Source: Candidatus Neomicrothrix sp. UBA4542
Lineage (GTDB): Bacteria; Actinomycetota; Acidimicrobiia; Acidimicrobiales; Poriferisodalaceae
Direction of reading: 5' to 3'
DNA length: 36,439 nt
Assembly: GCA_002388005.1 (NCBI GenBank)
Contig: DGLO01000139.1
Location: 1-36,439, forward strand
The notes under the pieces were generated by a model. It was not told where the DNA came from. It saw only the letters and a program-made list of their open reading frames with translations, and ran no database searches. Each line of letters begins with the position of its first letter. Within the stretch, counting starts at the first letter, position 1. A program made the translations under genes and the position numbers. This document shows positions 1-7,831 of this stretch, piece by piece.

Positions 1-1
1 A

Positions 2-556
2 GACGAAGGCGACGCCAGAATCAACGAACAGATTCGGGCGCGGGAAGTTCGACTGGTCGCCCCTGACGGCGAACAGATCGGAATTAAACCCTTGCCAGAA
101 GCACTGGACATCGCACGTGAACTTGATCTCGACTTGGTGGAAGTAGCGGCCAACGCCAACCCACCAGTTTGTCGGATCATGGATTACGGCAAGTTCAAGT
201 ACGAGTCATCCCAGCGGGCGAAGGAGTCACGGAAAAAGGCCAGTTCGATCTCCCTCAAGGAGATGAAATATCGGCCGAAAATCGGACAAGGCGATTTCGA
301 CACCAAGACTGCCAAGGTAGAGAAGTTTCTGTCTGGCGGCCACAAGGTGAAGATCACCATCATGTTCCGAGGCCGAGAGGTCTTCCATCCTGAACTTGGT
401 CGCGAAATTCTTGAAAGAGTGGCAGAAAAAGTAGAGACGGTTGGAAAAGTTGACCAATTCCCAAAGCTCGACGGTCGCAACATGACCATGGTGCTGAGCC
501 CCGACAAGGCAGCAAAACAGCGCCGCAAGGACACCGAGGCAACCTCCGGCGAGTAA
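2..556 (+). CDS. infC: Translation initiation factor IF-3 (5' end cut by window)
   Basis: IF-3 binds the 30S subunit, checks start-codon/initiator-tRNA pairing and prevents premature subunit joining. The reading frame is open from base 2 and already encodes the N-terminal domain (INEQIRAREVRLVAPDGEQ, then the PLPEALDIARELDLDLVEV region), so the gene begins upstream of the window. The TTG at 92 lies inside the conserved N-domain and is not the start. The linker (CRIMDYGKFKYE) and the C-terminal domain (KEMKYRPKIGQGDFDTK, FRGREVFHPELG) are intact, and the protein ends in a charged tail. It is the first gene of the usual infC-rpmI-rplT block; rpmI follows after 78 bases. The identification is secure; only the start is missing. 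Confidence 0.97.
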   Translation, partial: DEGDARINEQIRAREVRLVAPDGEQIGIKPLPEALDIARELDLDLVEVAANANPPVCRIMDYGKFKYESSQRAKESRKKASSISLKEMKYRPKIGQGDFDTKTAKVEKFLSGGHKVKITIMFRGREVFHPELGREILERVAEKVETVGKVDQFPKLDGRNMTMVLSPDKAAKQRRKDTEATSGE

Positions 557-634
557 CGGATCTGACAACAGTTCCCGAGAAATTTAGGAACACCCCTACC
601 TCCCATCTCGAACCCCCTTCGATAAGGAGATGCA

Positions 635-829
635 ATGCCCAAGATGAAGACGCACAGTGGAGCGAAAAAGCGGTTTAAGACGAGCGGTTCCGGTAAATTG
701 ATCCGCCGCAAGCAGGGCCGCAACCACATTCTTGAAAAGAAGTCAGCGAAACGGAAGCGCCGGCTTGCTTTAGAAGGCCAGATCAGCAAAGCCGATCTTC
801 CGCGCATCAACAAGATGCTGGGCAAGTGA
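635..829 (+). CDS. rpmI: 50S ribosomal protein L35
   Basis: Small basic protein of the large ribosomal subunit. The 64-residue product has the L35 signature: MPKMKTHSGAKKRFKTSGSG at the N-terminus, then an Arg/Lys-rich stretch around residues 24-42 (RRKQGRNHIL, KKSAKRKRRL), ending in LPRINKMLGK. The length is typical of the family. A strong Shine-Dalgarno sequence (AAGGAG, 624-629) sits 5 bases before the ATG. It lies between infC and rplT and is probably co-transcribed with both. In other bacteria this operon is autoregulated by L20; no such leader structure was recognised here. Confidence 0.97.
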   Translation: MPKMKTHSGAKKRFKTSGSGKLIRRKQGRNHILEKKSAKRKRRLALEGQISKADLPRINKMLGK

Positions 830-855
830 ACCCAGACCTGTAGAGGAGACTAAAA

Positions 856-1218
856 GTGGCACGAGTAAAGCGTTCTGTCGCTGGTCGCAAGAGTCGAAAA
901 GCGACCTTGGACAAAGCCAAGGGTTACTACGGCAACAAGAGCCGTTCCTATAAATCAGCCAATGAGCAGCTCATGCACAGCGGCAACTACGCATTTAGGG
1001 ATCGTCGAGCGCGTAAAGGCGAATTCCGCCGACTTTGGATTCAACGCATTAATGCTGCCGCTCGACAAAACGGTACGAGCTACAGCAAATTGGTGAATGG
1101 GCTTAACGTTGCCGGCGTCCAAGTCGACCGAAAAATTCTGGCCGACATGGCCGTCAACGACCCCGAGGCATTCAGCAAGCTTGTCGAAAGAGCTGAATCC
1201 GCCCGTCAAGCAAGCTGA
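856..1218 (+). CDS. rplT: 50S ribosomal protein L20
   Basis: Early-assembly 23S rRNA-binding protein of the large subunit. The 120-residue product matches L20 throughout: MARVKRSVAGRKSRKATLDK, a basic N-terminal helix, then GEFRRLWIQRINAAAR (about residues 55-70), SKLVNGLNVAGVQVDRK and ILADMAVNDPEAF. The start is GTG at 856, preceded by a GAGGAG Shine-Dalgarno sequence (843-848). It lies 26 bases after rpmI. The 3' end overlaps the proposed start of the downstream RNA methyltransferase, suggesting translational coupling. Confidence 0.97.
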   Translation: MARVKRSVAGRKSRKATLDKAKGYYGNKSRSYKSANEQLMHSGNYAFRDRRARKGEFRRLWIQRINAAARQNGTSYSKLVNGLNVAGVQVDRKILADMAVNDPEAFSKLVERAESARQAS

Positions 1219-1991
1219 CTCTTTCTCCCCGGTCGCAAAGACTTACTCGCCTTCGGCGATTAGTTGGCGACAGGCGTTACCGCGACGCTAAGGGTCTGGC
1301 GGTGATCGAAGGTCCGCGTCAACTGAGAACAGCAATCGATCTTGGTGCCGAACTCAAAGAAGTGTTCTTCCGACCGGATCAAAACCAAATTTTGGACTCT
1401 CTGAAATCTCTTGAGATCGACTTTTACGAAGTTGATCCCCAAGTACTTGATGACATCGCTGACAGTGCTTCGCCTCAAGGAGTGCTGGCCGTCGCCAGAG
1501 CCCGTGAGACCGCTATCGAATCAATAGCGGAAATGCATCGGGTCGTTGTGATTGATTCGGTTCAAGATCCAGGCAACCTCGGCGCCATTGTCCGCACCGC
1601 GGCCGCCGCCGGGTTCGATGCTGTTGTAACAGGACCGGGAACAGCCGACTTGTGGAGTACCAGGGCGATCAGAGCGAGTGCGGGCACCTTGTTCGCTCTT
1701 CATATGGCCAAACGAGTGGACCTAGAGTCATCTCTTGACCTTTTGCGAGTAGCGGGACACTCGGTCCTTGCGACTGACGTCCGAGGCGAGACCAGCGTGT
1801 ATCAGGTGGAGATTGAGAAGCGAATGACCCTGGTTGTGGGCAGCGAAGCGCATGGACTCTCCGAGACAATCATCGACCGCACGGACGCAATAATCAGGGT
1901 CCCCATGGGACCGTTGGTGGAGTCCCTCAATGTCGCCGTTGCCACTGGAATAGTCATGTACAGGATGCAAGAGGAGGGCCAAGATGAATAA
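1215..1991 (+). CDS. SpoU/TrmH-family RNA 2'-O-methyltransferase
   Basis: S-adenosylmethionine-dependent 2'-O-ribose methyltransferase with a trefoil-knot (SPOUT) fold, probably acting on 23S rRNA. The three SpoU motifs are present: NLGAIVRTAAAAGF (motif 1), LVVGSEAHGL (motif 2) and VPMGPLVESLNVAVATGI (motif 3, with the knot-forming Asn). The first ATG/GTG/TTG in frame is GTG at 1302, but the same frame upstream encodes LTLSPRSQRLTRLRRLVGDR, which resembles the usual N-terminal substrate-binding domain. I therefore place the start at CTG 1215, overlapping the rplT stop; ATC 1197 is another possibility. Actinobacteria carry a gene of this family (tsnR/rlmB-like) at this place between rplT and pheS. 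The exact target nucleotide cannot be assigned. Family call secure, start uncertain. Confidence 0.9.
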   Translation: MTLSPRSQRLTRLRRLVGDRRYRDAKGLAVIEGPRQLRTAIDLGAELKEVFFRPDQNQILDSLKSLEIDFYEVDPQVLDDIADSASPQGVLAVARARETAIESIAEMHRVVVIDSVQDPGNLGAIVRTAAAAGFDAVVTGPGTADLWSTRAIRASAGTLFALHMAKRVDLESSLDLLRVAGHSVLATDVRGETSVYQVEIEKRMTLVVGSEAHGLSETIIDRTDAIIRVPMGPLVESLNVAVATGIVMYRMQEEGQDE

Positions 1992-2045
1992 TCCATTCAC
2001 TTATGGGCTTCTGATATCTGCCCAGCTAGTCGTATCCTTCAGATT

Positions 2046-3116
2046 GTGAGTGTCCATGAGCAGATTGCCGAAGCTCAAGCCGAGGCCGTAGCAAGCATTG
2101 AGCAGTCGAATGATCTTGAAAGTCTGACAGCGCTTGAACCCAGTCTTTTTGGCAAGAAATCACAACTAGGCAGCCTCAAGCGGTTAATGGGTGAAGTTGA
2201 TGCGGATGATCGAGCCAGCGTTGGTGAGGCTCTTAATGAAGCGCAGCGAATTATTCGAGAAGCACATGGCGTCGCAAAAGAACGTTTCTTGTCGGCTACG
2301 AGGCGAGACCAACTCGAGGCTGAGCGACTCGATCTAACCGAATCACTTGAGTCATCGCCTCAAGGGCATTTACATCTCGTTACACAAACGATGGAGCGCC
2401 TGGAAGACGTTTTCGTGGGAATGGGTTTTACCGTCTCAGAGGGCCCCCAAGCGGAGACTGACTGGTACAACTTTGAGGCGTTAAATCTTCCCGCCGCGCA
2501 CCCGGCGAGATCCATGTTCGACACTTTGTACCTTGATTTGGGTGATCGAACAGAAATCGGGGACGGTCAAGGCGGCGAGGCGACGAACATCCTGCTCCGA
2601 ACACATACTTCCCCGGTTCAGATTCGCGTCATGGAAATGATGCCGCCACCTATATACACAGTCTGCCCAGGGCGAGTTTTCCGAAGAGACACCGCCGATG
2701 CGAGTCATATGCCGGTGTTTCACCAAATCGAAGGCTTAGTTGTGGACCACGGCATAAGTTTGGCTGATTTAGCTGGAACTTTGAATGAGTTCACTGCCGC
2801 CTACTTCGGAGGTTCGATTCGAAGCCGATTACGCCCTTCATACTTCCCCTTCACTGAGCCAAGTGCAGAATTCGACATCACATGCGTCATCTGTGAAGGA
2901 GACGGATGCCAAACCTGCCAACGAACCGGTTGGATTGAGCTCGGCGGATGCGGAATGGTTCACCCAAACGTGTTGACAAATTGCGGAATCGACAGTGAAG
3001 AATGGACCGGTTTCGCGTTTGGATTCGGTATTGATCGATTGGCGATCATGCGATACGGCATCAAAGATCTACGAGATATGTACACCAACGACATTCGATT
3101 CCTTAGGCAGTTCTAG
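2046..3116 (+). CDS. pheS: Phenylalanyl-tRNA synthetase alpha subunit
   Basis: Catalytic subunit of the alpha2-beta2 class II synthetase that charges tRNA-Phe in the cytoplasm. The N-terminal coiled-coil arm (about residues 1-90) is followed by the class II core: motif 2 around FRRDTADASHMPVFHQIEGL and motif 3 in FGFGIDRLAIMRYGI near the C-terminus. At 356 residues it has normal length. Near residues 280-295 there is a cysteine cluster, CVICEGDGCQTCQRTGW, with CxxC and CxxC pairs that could bind zinc. The start is GTG at 2046 with no strong Shine-Dalgarno sequence; an ATG at 2056 is out of frame. pheT follows after 12 bases. Confidence 0.96.
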   Translation: MSVHEQIAEAQAEAVASIEQSNDLESLTALEPSLFGKKSQLGSLKRLMGEVDADDRASVGEALNEAQRIIREAHGVAKERFLSATRRDQLEAERLDLTESLESSPQGHLHLVTQTMERLEDVFVGMGFTVSEGPQAETDWYNFEALNLPAAHPARSMFDTLYLDLGDRTEIGDGQGGEATNILLRTHTSPVQIRVMEMMPPPIYTVCPGRVFRRDTADASHMPVFHQIEGLVVDHGISLADLAGTLNEFTAAYFGGSIRSRLRPSYFPFTEPSAEFDITCVICEGDGCQTCQRTGWIELGGCGMVHPNVLTNCGIDSEEWTGFAFGFGIDRLAIMRYGIKDLRDMYTNDIRFLRQF

Positions 3117-3128
3117 GCGAGGCTCAAG

Positions 3129-5501
3129 ATGAAGATCCTTCTTTCCTGGCTGCGAGAATTTGCGCCTATCGAAGGTGACGTTGACCAACTAACGGATCAC
3201 CTCAGCGACCTCGGCATGGCTGTTGAGGATGCGCGAGTCCTGGACCCTCTAGATGGGGTCATCGTGGCCAGAGTCGCGGATCTAAGACAACATCCTGAGG
3301 CAGACAGAATCCAACTCGTCAATGTCGAAACCACGGATGGTGTGCAACTGCAGGTTTGTTGCGGGGCATTCAACATGGCGGTCGGTGACCTGATTCCTTT
3401 CGCCACTATCGGCACCGTGATGCCCGATGGGATGGAGATCTCCCAAAGAACAATGCGTGGCGAGCTATCGAACGGTATGTGTTGCTCTGCGGCGGAGCTT
3501 GGCTTGGGATCCGATCAGGATGGGATCATGATTCTCCCCGACGATCTTGAGCTAGGCGCTTCGCTCATGGATCAACTGGGGCTTTCAGGGGATGTGCTTT
3601 GGGATCTTGAAATTAACCCCAATCGCCCGGACGCAATGTCGGTGGCGGGCGTGGCCCGTGATCTAGCCGCGAGACTCAATATTCCGTTCTCAATTCCGGA
3701 ATGGGTAACTTCGCAAGGTGCTGATTCTGAGAATGGTTTAGCAACTATCCAAATCCATGACGGATCGCTGTGCCCAAGGTTTAGCGCACGAGTGATTCGA
3801 GGTGTCACCGTGAGCGCATCGCCCTTGTGGATGCAGATGAGGCTCATTTTGTCGGGTATGCGTCCAATTAATTCCGTGGTTGACGTGTCGAACTACGTAA
3901 TGCTTGAGTTGGGAACCCCAAACCATACCTATGACCTTTCCCTCGTCCCCCAAGGACATATCGGTGTTCGTCGTGCCGTGCAGGGAGAAACCATTACCAC
4001 TCTTGACGGTCAGGAGAGGGAATTGGTACCTGGCGACGGGCTCATCGTTGACTATTCCGATGAACCTATTGGCATTGCGGGCGTTATGGGAGGCGCACGC
4101 ACAGAGATATCTCCAGCCACTGATGCTGTGCTCCTGGAACTAGCTAGCTGGGAAGCCGAGTCGATCGCCCGAACCTCGCAGCGGCTGGGTCTTCGATCCG
4201 AAGCATCGGCTCGATTCGAACGGGGTACCGACTGGGACATCAATGTGCTCGCAGTGGAGCGATTTTGTTACCTGTTGAACGAGATAACCCCTGGCGGTAT
4301 CGAACTCGTTGGCGACGTGATCGACGTCGAAGGAAACCTTCCACAACGAATTTCGGTGACGGTTCGAACGTCTCGCATAAGCATGCTGTTGGGGCGGGCC
4401 TTCAATTCTGACGAGATTCGTGCGCTTCTAGAACCCATAGGGTTCCTGGTGGAAGCAACCGACGACGATGATGTGCAATCGGTAACGATCCCTTCTTTTC
4501 GACCTGACACCGAAACGGAAACTGATATAGCAGAGGAGGTAGGTCGTCATTACGGCTATGGAAATCTTGGTAGCAGCATCCCCCGGTCACCCGATGCGGG
4601 CCATTTAACTACTCATCAAAAAGTTCGTCGCGTTGTGCGACGGGTAATGGTCGGCGCTGGTTTGGCCGAGGCTATGCCGAACCCATTTTTGGCTCCCGAT
4701 GAAATTCCTAAAGCGAACTTGCGTGTCGATGATCCGGTGCGATTGTTGAACCCTCTTGCCGTTGAAGAGTCGATTCTCAGACCGTCCCTTCTGCCTGGCC
4801 TATTAACGGCTATTTCCTACAATTACTCCCACCGAAACAGAGGAGTAGGGCTGTTCGAAATAGGCGCCGTTTTCGACGTCTCCCCCGACTTGGCCCCTTT
4901 GCCCTCAGAACATGAACGCTTAGCAGTTTTGCTTGGCGGCGGTGATGCCTTCGCCTCGATTCGCGTATTGGAAACTCTGGCATCAGCGCTACATCTCTCG
5001 CCCGAATTGTTGAATACAGATGATCTCCCAGGTTTGCATCCGACTCGGGGTGCGCTCGTGTCGCTAGGGGGACTAGAGGTCGGGGTAGTCGGAGAAGTCG
5101 ACCCAGGTGTTCTAGAGCGTTACGAGATTGATGAACGATGCGGGTGGCTTGATCTGCGACTTGATCTAATTTCCCAAGTCTCTGTAGCGGCCGGTGACGC
5201 CTCCTATGAGCCGGTATCCGCCTATCCGTCTAGTGACGTGGACCTGGCTTTCGTCGTCGACGACTCTGTGCAGGCTTCAACGATCGAAGACACCCTGCGG
5301 CAAGCTGCCGGCGAAGAACTCCATGCCCTGGCGCTATTCGATGTGTTTCGTAGTGATCAGCTAGAAGGCGGATCACGTTCCCTAGCGTTTTCTCTACGTC
5401 TCCAGGCGGCCGATCGAACGCTGACAGACGAAGAAGTCGGTGTGGTTCGTCAACGTTGCATCGACGCCGTGGAATCCTCGCATCCAGCTACCCTGCGTTG
5501 A
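3129..5501 (+). CDS. pheT: Phenylalanyl-tRNA synthetase beta subunit
   Basis: Editing and tRNA-binding subunit partnering PheS. The 790-residue protein has the full bacterial architecture: an N-terminal EMAP/Trbp-type tRNA-binding domain (about 40-150, including HPEADRIQLVNVE and CGAFNMAVGD), the B3/B4 editing region (about 210-400, with RPINSVVDVSNYVMLELGTP and GIAGVMGG), the B5 domain (about 405-480), a degenerate class II core, and a C-terminal FDX-ACB anticodon-binding domain (about 695-790, YEPVSAYPSSDVDLAFVV). It lies 12 bases after pheS, typical of one transcript. It ends 15 bases from the convergent 2-hydroxyacid dehydrogenase gene, which marks the end of the conserved translation block. 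Confidence 0.96.
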   Translation: MKILLSWLREFAPIEGDVDQLTDHLSDLGMAVEDARVLDPLDGVIVARVADLRQHPEADRIQLVNVETTDGVQLQVCCGAFNMAVGDLIPFATIGTVMPDGMEISQRTMRGELSNGMCCSAAELGLGSDQDGIMILPDDLELGASLMDQLGLSGDVLWDLEINPNRPDAMSVAGVARDLAARLNIPFSIPEWVTSQGADSENGLATIQIHDGSLCPRFSARVIRGVTVSASPLWMQMRLILSGMRPINSVVDVSNYVMLELGTPNHTYDLSLVPQGHIGVRRAVQGETITTLDGQERELVPGDGLIVDYSDEPIGIAGVMGGARTEISPATDAVLLELASWEAESIARTSQRLGLRSEASARFERGTDWDINVLAVERFCYLLNEITPGGIELVGDVIDVEGNLPQRISVTVRTSRISMLLGRAFNSDEIRALLEPIGFLVEATDDDDVQSVTIPSFRPDTETETDIAEEVGRHYGYGNLGSSIPRSPDAGHLTTHQKVRRVVRRVMVGAGLAEAMPNPFLAPDEIPKANLRVDDPVRLLNPLAVEESILRPSLLPGLLTAISYNYSHRNRGVGLFEIGAVFDVSPDLAPLPSEHERLAVLLGGGDAFASIRVLETLASALHLSPELLNTDDLPGLHPTRGALVSLGGLEVGVVGEVDPGVLERYEIDERCGWLDLRLDLISQVSVAAGDASYEPVSAYPSSDVDLAFVVDDSVQASTIEDTLRQAAGEELHALALFDVFRSDQLEGGSRSLAFSLRLQAADRTLTDEEVGVVRQRCIDAVESSHPATLR

Positions 5502-5516
5502 CACGTGACAGATAGG

Positions 5517-6434
5517 TCAATACCCAAGCGTGATATCTACTGGACCTAATAGCGGCAATCCGTCTATGTAACGTCGAACATTGGCGCTGACCCTCTCAGC
5601 TAGCAACGGAAGTCCCATCTCAGGGGTGTTGCCGATATGGGGAGTGATGATGCAGTTCTGCAGCGACCATAGAGGATGCTCATCGGGGAGAGGTTCGGGG
5701 TCGGTGACGTCGAGAGCTGCTCCGCCAATGGCATCAGTTTGTAATGCCTTCACAAGGTCTGATGTGATGATGTGCCCTCCGCGCGCGACGTTGATAATCC
5801 AGGCGTGTCGGGGAAGTAAAGCAAGTTCTTTCTCGGCGATGATGCCCGACGTTTCAGGAGTTAAGGCCAGAGCCAGCACAAGTAAATCGGTATTCGGTAG
5901 AACATCGTGCAGGTGTTCTGACCCGACTACCTCCTTCGCTCCCGCCATAGGAAGTTCCTGATTTCGAACGACGGTTACCTCGCAACGAAATGGTGAGAGA
6001 AGAGGGAGTAGTTCTTCAGTGATTCCTCCTCCTCCGAGAATCGTTACGTTGGCCCCAATCAGGTTTCGACCCTCTGGTTCTGACCAACTTTCTGCTCGGC
6101 CGTAAGTGGCTAACCCCCTGAAGCCGGCCAAAGCCAGCATCAGCGCATGTTCTGCCACCGGTGCGGCGTAAACACCTTTGCCGCAAGTCCAAGTGAGATG
6201 TGGTCGAGATCGAAACATTTCAAGAAATGCTTCTATGCCTGCGTACGGCAGTTGCACCCATTCAATGTTGGGGTTTGTGTCGAGCATTGGCGGAAGAAGA
6301 TCGGCCCGAGCCGGTTCAGCCCACACCAATCCTTCGGCGACGTCGGGGCGGACCACCTCTCCACCACCGACTTCTACAGCTTGGACCAGGGACTGACGTC
6401 GCCAACATTCTGGTTCGACCGCGACTTTTAACAT
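5517..6434 (-). CDS. D-isomer-specific 2-hydroxyacid dehydrogenase family protein
   Basis: NAD(P)-dependent oxidoreductase interconverting a 2-hydroxyacid and a 2-oxoacid. Visible features are the nucleotide-binding loop ILGGGGITEELL (about 133-143), whose usual third glycine is Thr139, and the catalytic triad Arg218 (NVARGG), Glu247 (DPEPLPDEHPLW) and His266 (ITPHIGNT). At 305 residues it is a compact member. The substrate domain is divergent, so the substrate is unknown. It is probably the last gene of a minus-strand operon after the CoA-transferase, SDR and VOC genes (48 bases from VOC). The ATG at 6434 has no clear Shine-Dalgarno sequence. Function at family level is secure. Confidence 0.88.
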   Translation of the reverse strand: MLKVAVEPECWRRQSLVQAVEVGGGEVVRPDVAEGLVWAEPARADLLPPMLDTNPNIEWVQLPYAGIEAFLEMFRSRPHLTWTCGKGVYAAPVAEHALMLALAGFRGLATYGRAESWSEPEGRNLIGANVTILGGGGITEELLPLLSPFRCEVTVVRNQELPMAGAKEVVGSEHLHDVLPNTDLLVLALALTPETSGIIAEKELALLPRHAWIINVARGGHIITSDLVKALQTDAIGGAALDVTDPEPLPDEHPLWSLQNCIITPHIGNTPEMGLPLLAERVSANVRRYIDGLPLLGPVDITLGY

Positions 6435-6482
6435 GATGACGAAGCTAGACGGCCGCGACGTCTGAGTGGAGATCTAGAGGCG

Positions 6483-6875
6483 TTACCCTCCGGTATAAGT
6501 TCCGAAACTCCACACGTTTCCTTCGGGGTCAGTTGCTGAGAAACCGCGTGATCCGTAGTCCTCATCACTCAAACCTCTGATGATCTTCGCGTCGGCTTCA
6601 ACCGCTCGACGGTAGAGCTCGTCGGGCTGATCGGTGACAACGTAGACACTGATGGGTCCATCGGGGAGTTCCAGATGAGCTGGATTATCCCGTACTCGGT
6701 CCCCAAGCATCACGCCACCCCCTCCCGACCACCGAAGTTGAGCATGAAGCACGCCTTCGCCGTCTTCTGTGGGAACCACTAACTGCTCGTGGAAGCCGAA
6801 AGTTGTTGTGAGAAAGTCGATGACGATGCGAGTGTTGTCGCAGCGAATTGTCGGCCAGATGGTTGGCGTATCCAT
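6483..6875 (-). CDS. VOC superfamily (glyoxalase/bleomycin-resistance-like) protein
   Basis: Small vicinal-oxygen-chelate fold protein of 130 residues. It shows the paired beta-alpha-beta-beta-beta pattern: IWPTIRCDNTRIVIDFLTTT at the start, HAQLRWSGGGGVMLGD in the middle, and the characteristic C-terminal DYGSRGFSATDPEGNVWSFG. VOC proteins include lyases, epimerases, dioxygenases and resistance proteins, and the metal ligands are not clear enough to choose. Context (12 bases after an SDR, in an operon with CoA-transferase and 2-hydroxyacid dehydrogenase) makes an enzymatic role such as epimerase or lyase plausible, but this is inference. A good Shine-Dalgarno sequence (GGGAGG on the minus strand) precedes the ATG at 6875. 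Confidence 0.85.
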   Translation of the reverse strand: MDTPTIWPTIRCDNTRIVIDFLTTTFGFHEQLVVPTEDGEGVLHAQLRWSGGGGVMLGDRVRDNPAHLELPDGPISVYVVTDQPDELYRRAVEADAKIIRGLSDEDYGSRGFSATDPEGNVWSFGTYTGG

Positions 6876-6887
6876 GTCAGAGCCTCC

Positions 6888-7712
6888 CTAGGAGCGACTA
6901 TCGGCGATTAGACCGCCGTCAGGAAAAATGATTTCGCCGGTGACGAAACTCGCCTCGTCGCTGCACAAGTAGAGGCATGCGTTGGCAATATCTGATGGCT
7001 CGCCGAGTCGTCGAAGAGGCGTTTCCTTGATTCGTTCCTCCACCCAGCTTTCGTTGCTGGTTGCAGCGCCGCTCATGGAGGTCTTTATGTAGCCGGGACC
7101 AACAGCATTCACTCGAATTCCGTAACGAGCGAGTTCAATTGCGCCGCATTTAGTAAGCATCCAAACTCCAGCTTTGGAGACGCAGTAATCGGAAGCACCC
7201 ATCAGCGCAGTTTTCCCGGCAACCGAAGCAATATTGACGATTGCTCCGCCGCCTGATTCCGACATTGCTTTGGCTACGGATTGGTTGGTGAGCATGACGC
7301 CTGTGAGATTTACATCGATTACCCGTTGCCAACTTGCCAATGATTTGTCGATGAGCATCATGTCGTGTCGATCAAAACGGTCCTCGCTCGCTTGTTCATC
7401 TGGCTCGCGACTTACGTAGTCGGCGTGCGATATGCCGGCAGCGGCAACGCAGGCGTCGATGGTTCCGTAGGTATCAACGGCTGCAGCAGCCATCGCCTCT
7501 ACTTCTTCAGGAACTGAAGTGTCGACTGCGACAGAAATAGAGTCACCACCAGAAGCCATAATCTGATCGGATACAGAACTGGCGCGTTCAAGGTTGAGGT
7601 CCGCGACAACTACACGAGCTCCTTCGTCGGCGAAGCGAACGCAACACGCCATTCCGATTCCGGATGCCCCTCCGGTAACGAGCGCTACCTTTCCAGCCAT
7701 ACGTCCTGTCAT
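6888..7712 (-). CDS. Short-chain dehydrogenase/reductase (SDR)
   Basis: Classical SDR, an NAD(P)-dependent alcohol/ketone oxidoreductase. It has the cofactor motif TGGASGIG (13-20), Asp38 at the end of beta-2 (VVVADLN), which suggests NAD(H) preference, the AAG motif (91-93), Asn135, and the catalytic Ser163 (NIASVAG), Tyr176 and Lys180 (YCVSK). At 274 residues it is slightly long because about 18 extra residues lie between AAGI (near 94) and the WQRVIDVNLTG helix (near 128), rich in Asp, Glu and Arg. The GGGAGGT Shine-Dalgarno sequence supports the ATG at 7712. It lies 119 bases downstream of the tandem CoA-transferase and 12 bases upstream of the VOC gene. Confidence 0.93.
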   Translation of the reverse strand: MTGRMAGKVALVTGGASGIGMACCVRFADEGARVVVADLNLERASSVSDQIMASGGDSISVAVDTSVPEEVEAMAAAAVDTYGTIDACVAAAGISHADYVSREPDEQASEDRFDRHDMMLIDKSLASWQRVIDVNLTGVMLTNQSVAKAMSESGGGAIVNIASVAGKTALMGASDYCVSKAGVWMLTKCGAIELARYGIRVNAVGPGYIKTSMSGAATSNESWVEERIKETPLRRLGEPSDIANACLYLCSDEASFVTGEIIFPDGGLIADSRS

Positions 7713-7831
7713 CAGTTACCTCCCATATTCCTGGGGATAGCGTAGAGATCTGAAACGGGTCGCGCCCACGGCTGTCTCCGACGGAACGTCCATAGAGGTG
7801 CGCGTTTCGGAATTGACGGGACTACAAATCG

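Noticed and set aside
92..94. TTG as infC start
   Set aside because: The frame is open and encodes conserved IF-3 N-domain residues from base 2, so the gene is cut by the window instead.
184..825. 213-residue minus-strand reading frame
   Set aside because: It lies opposite infC and rpmI, which are certain genes, and has no recognisable domain.
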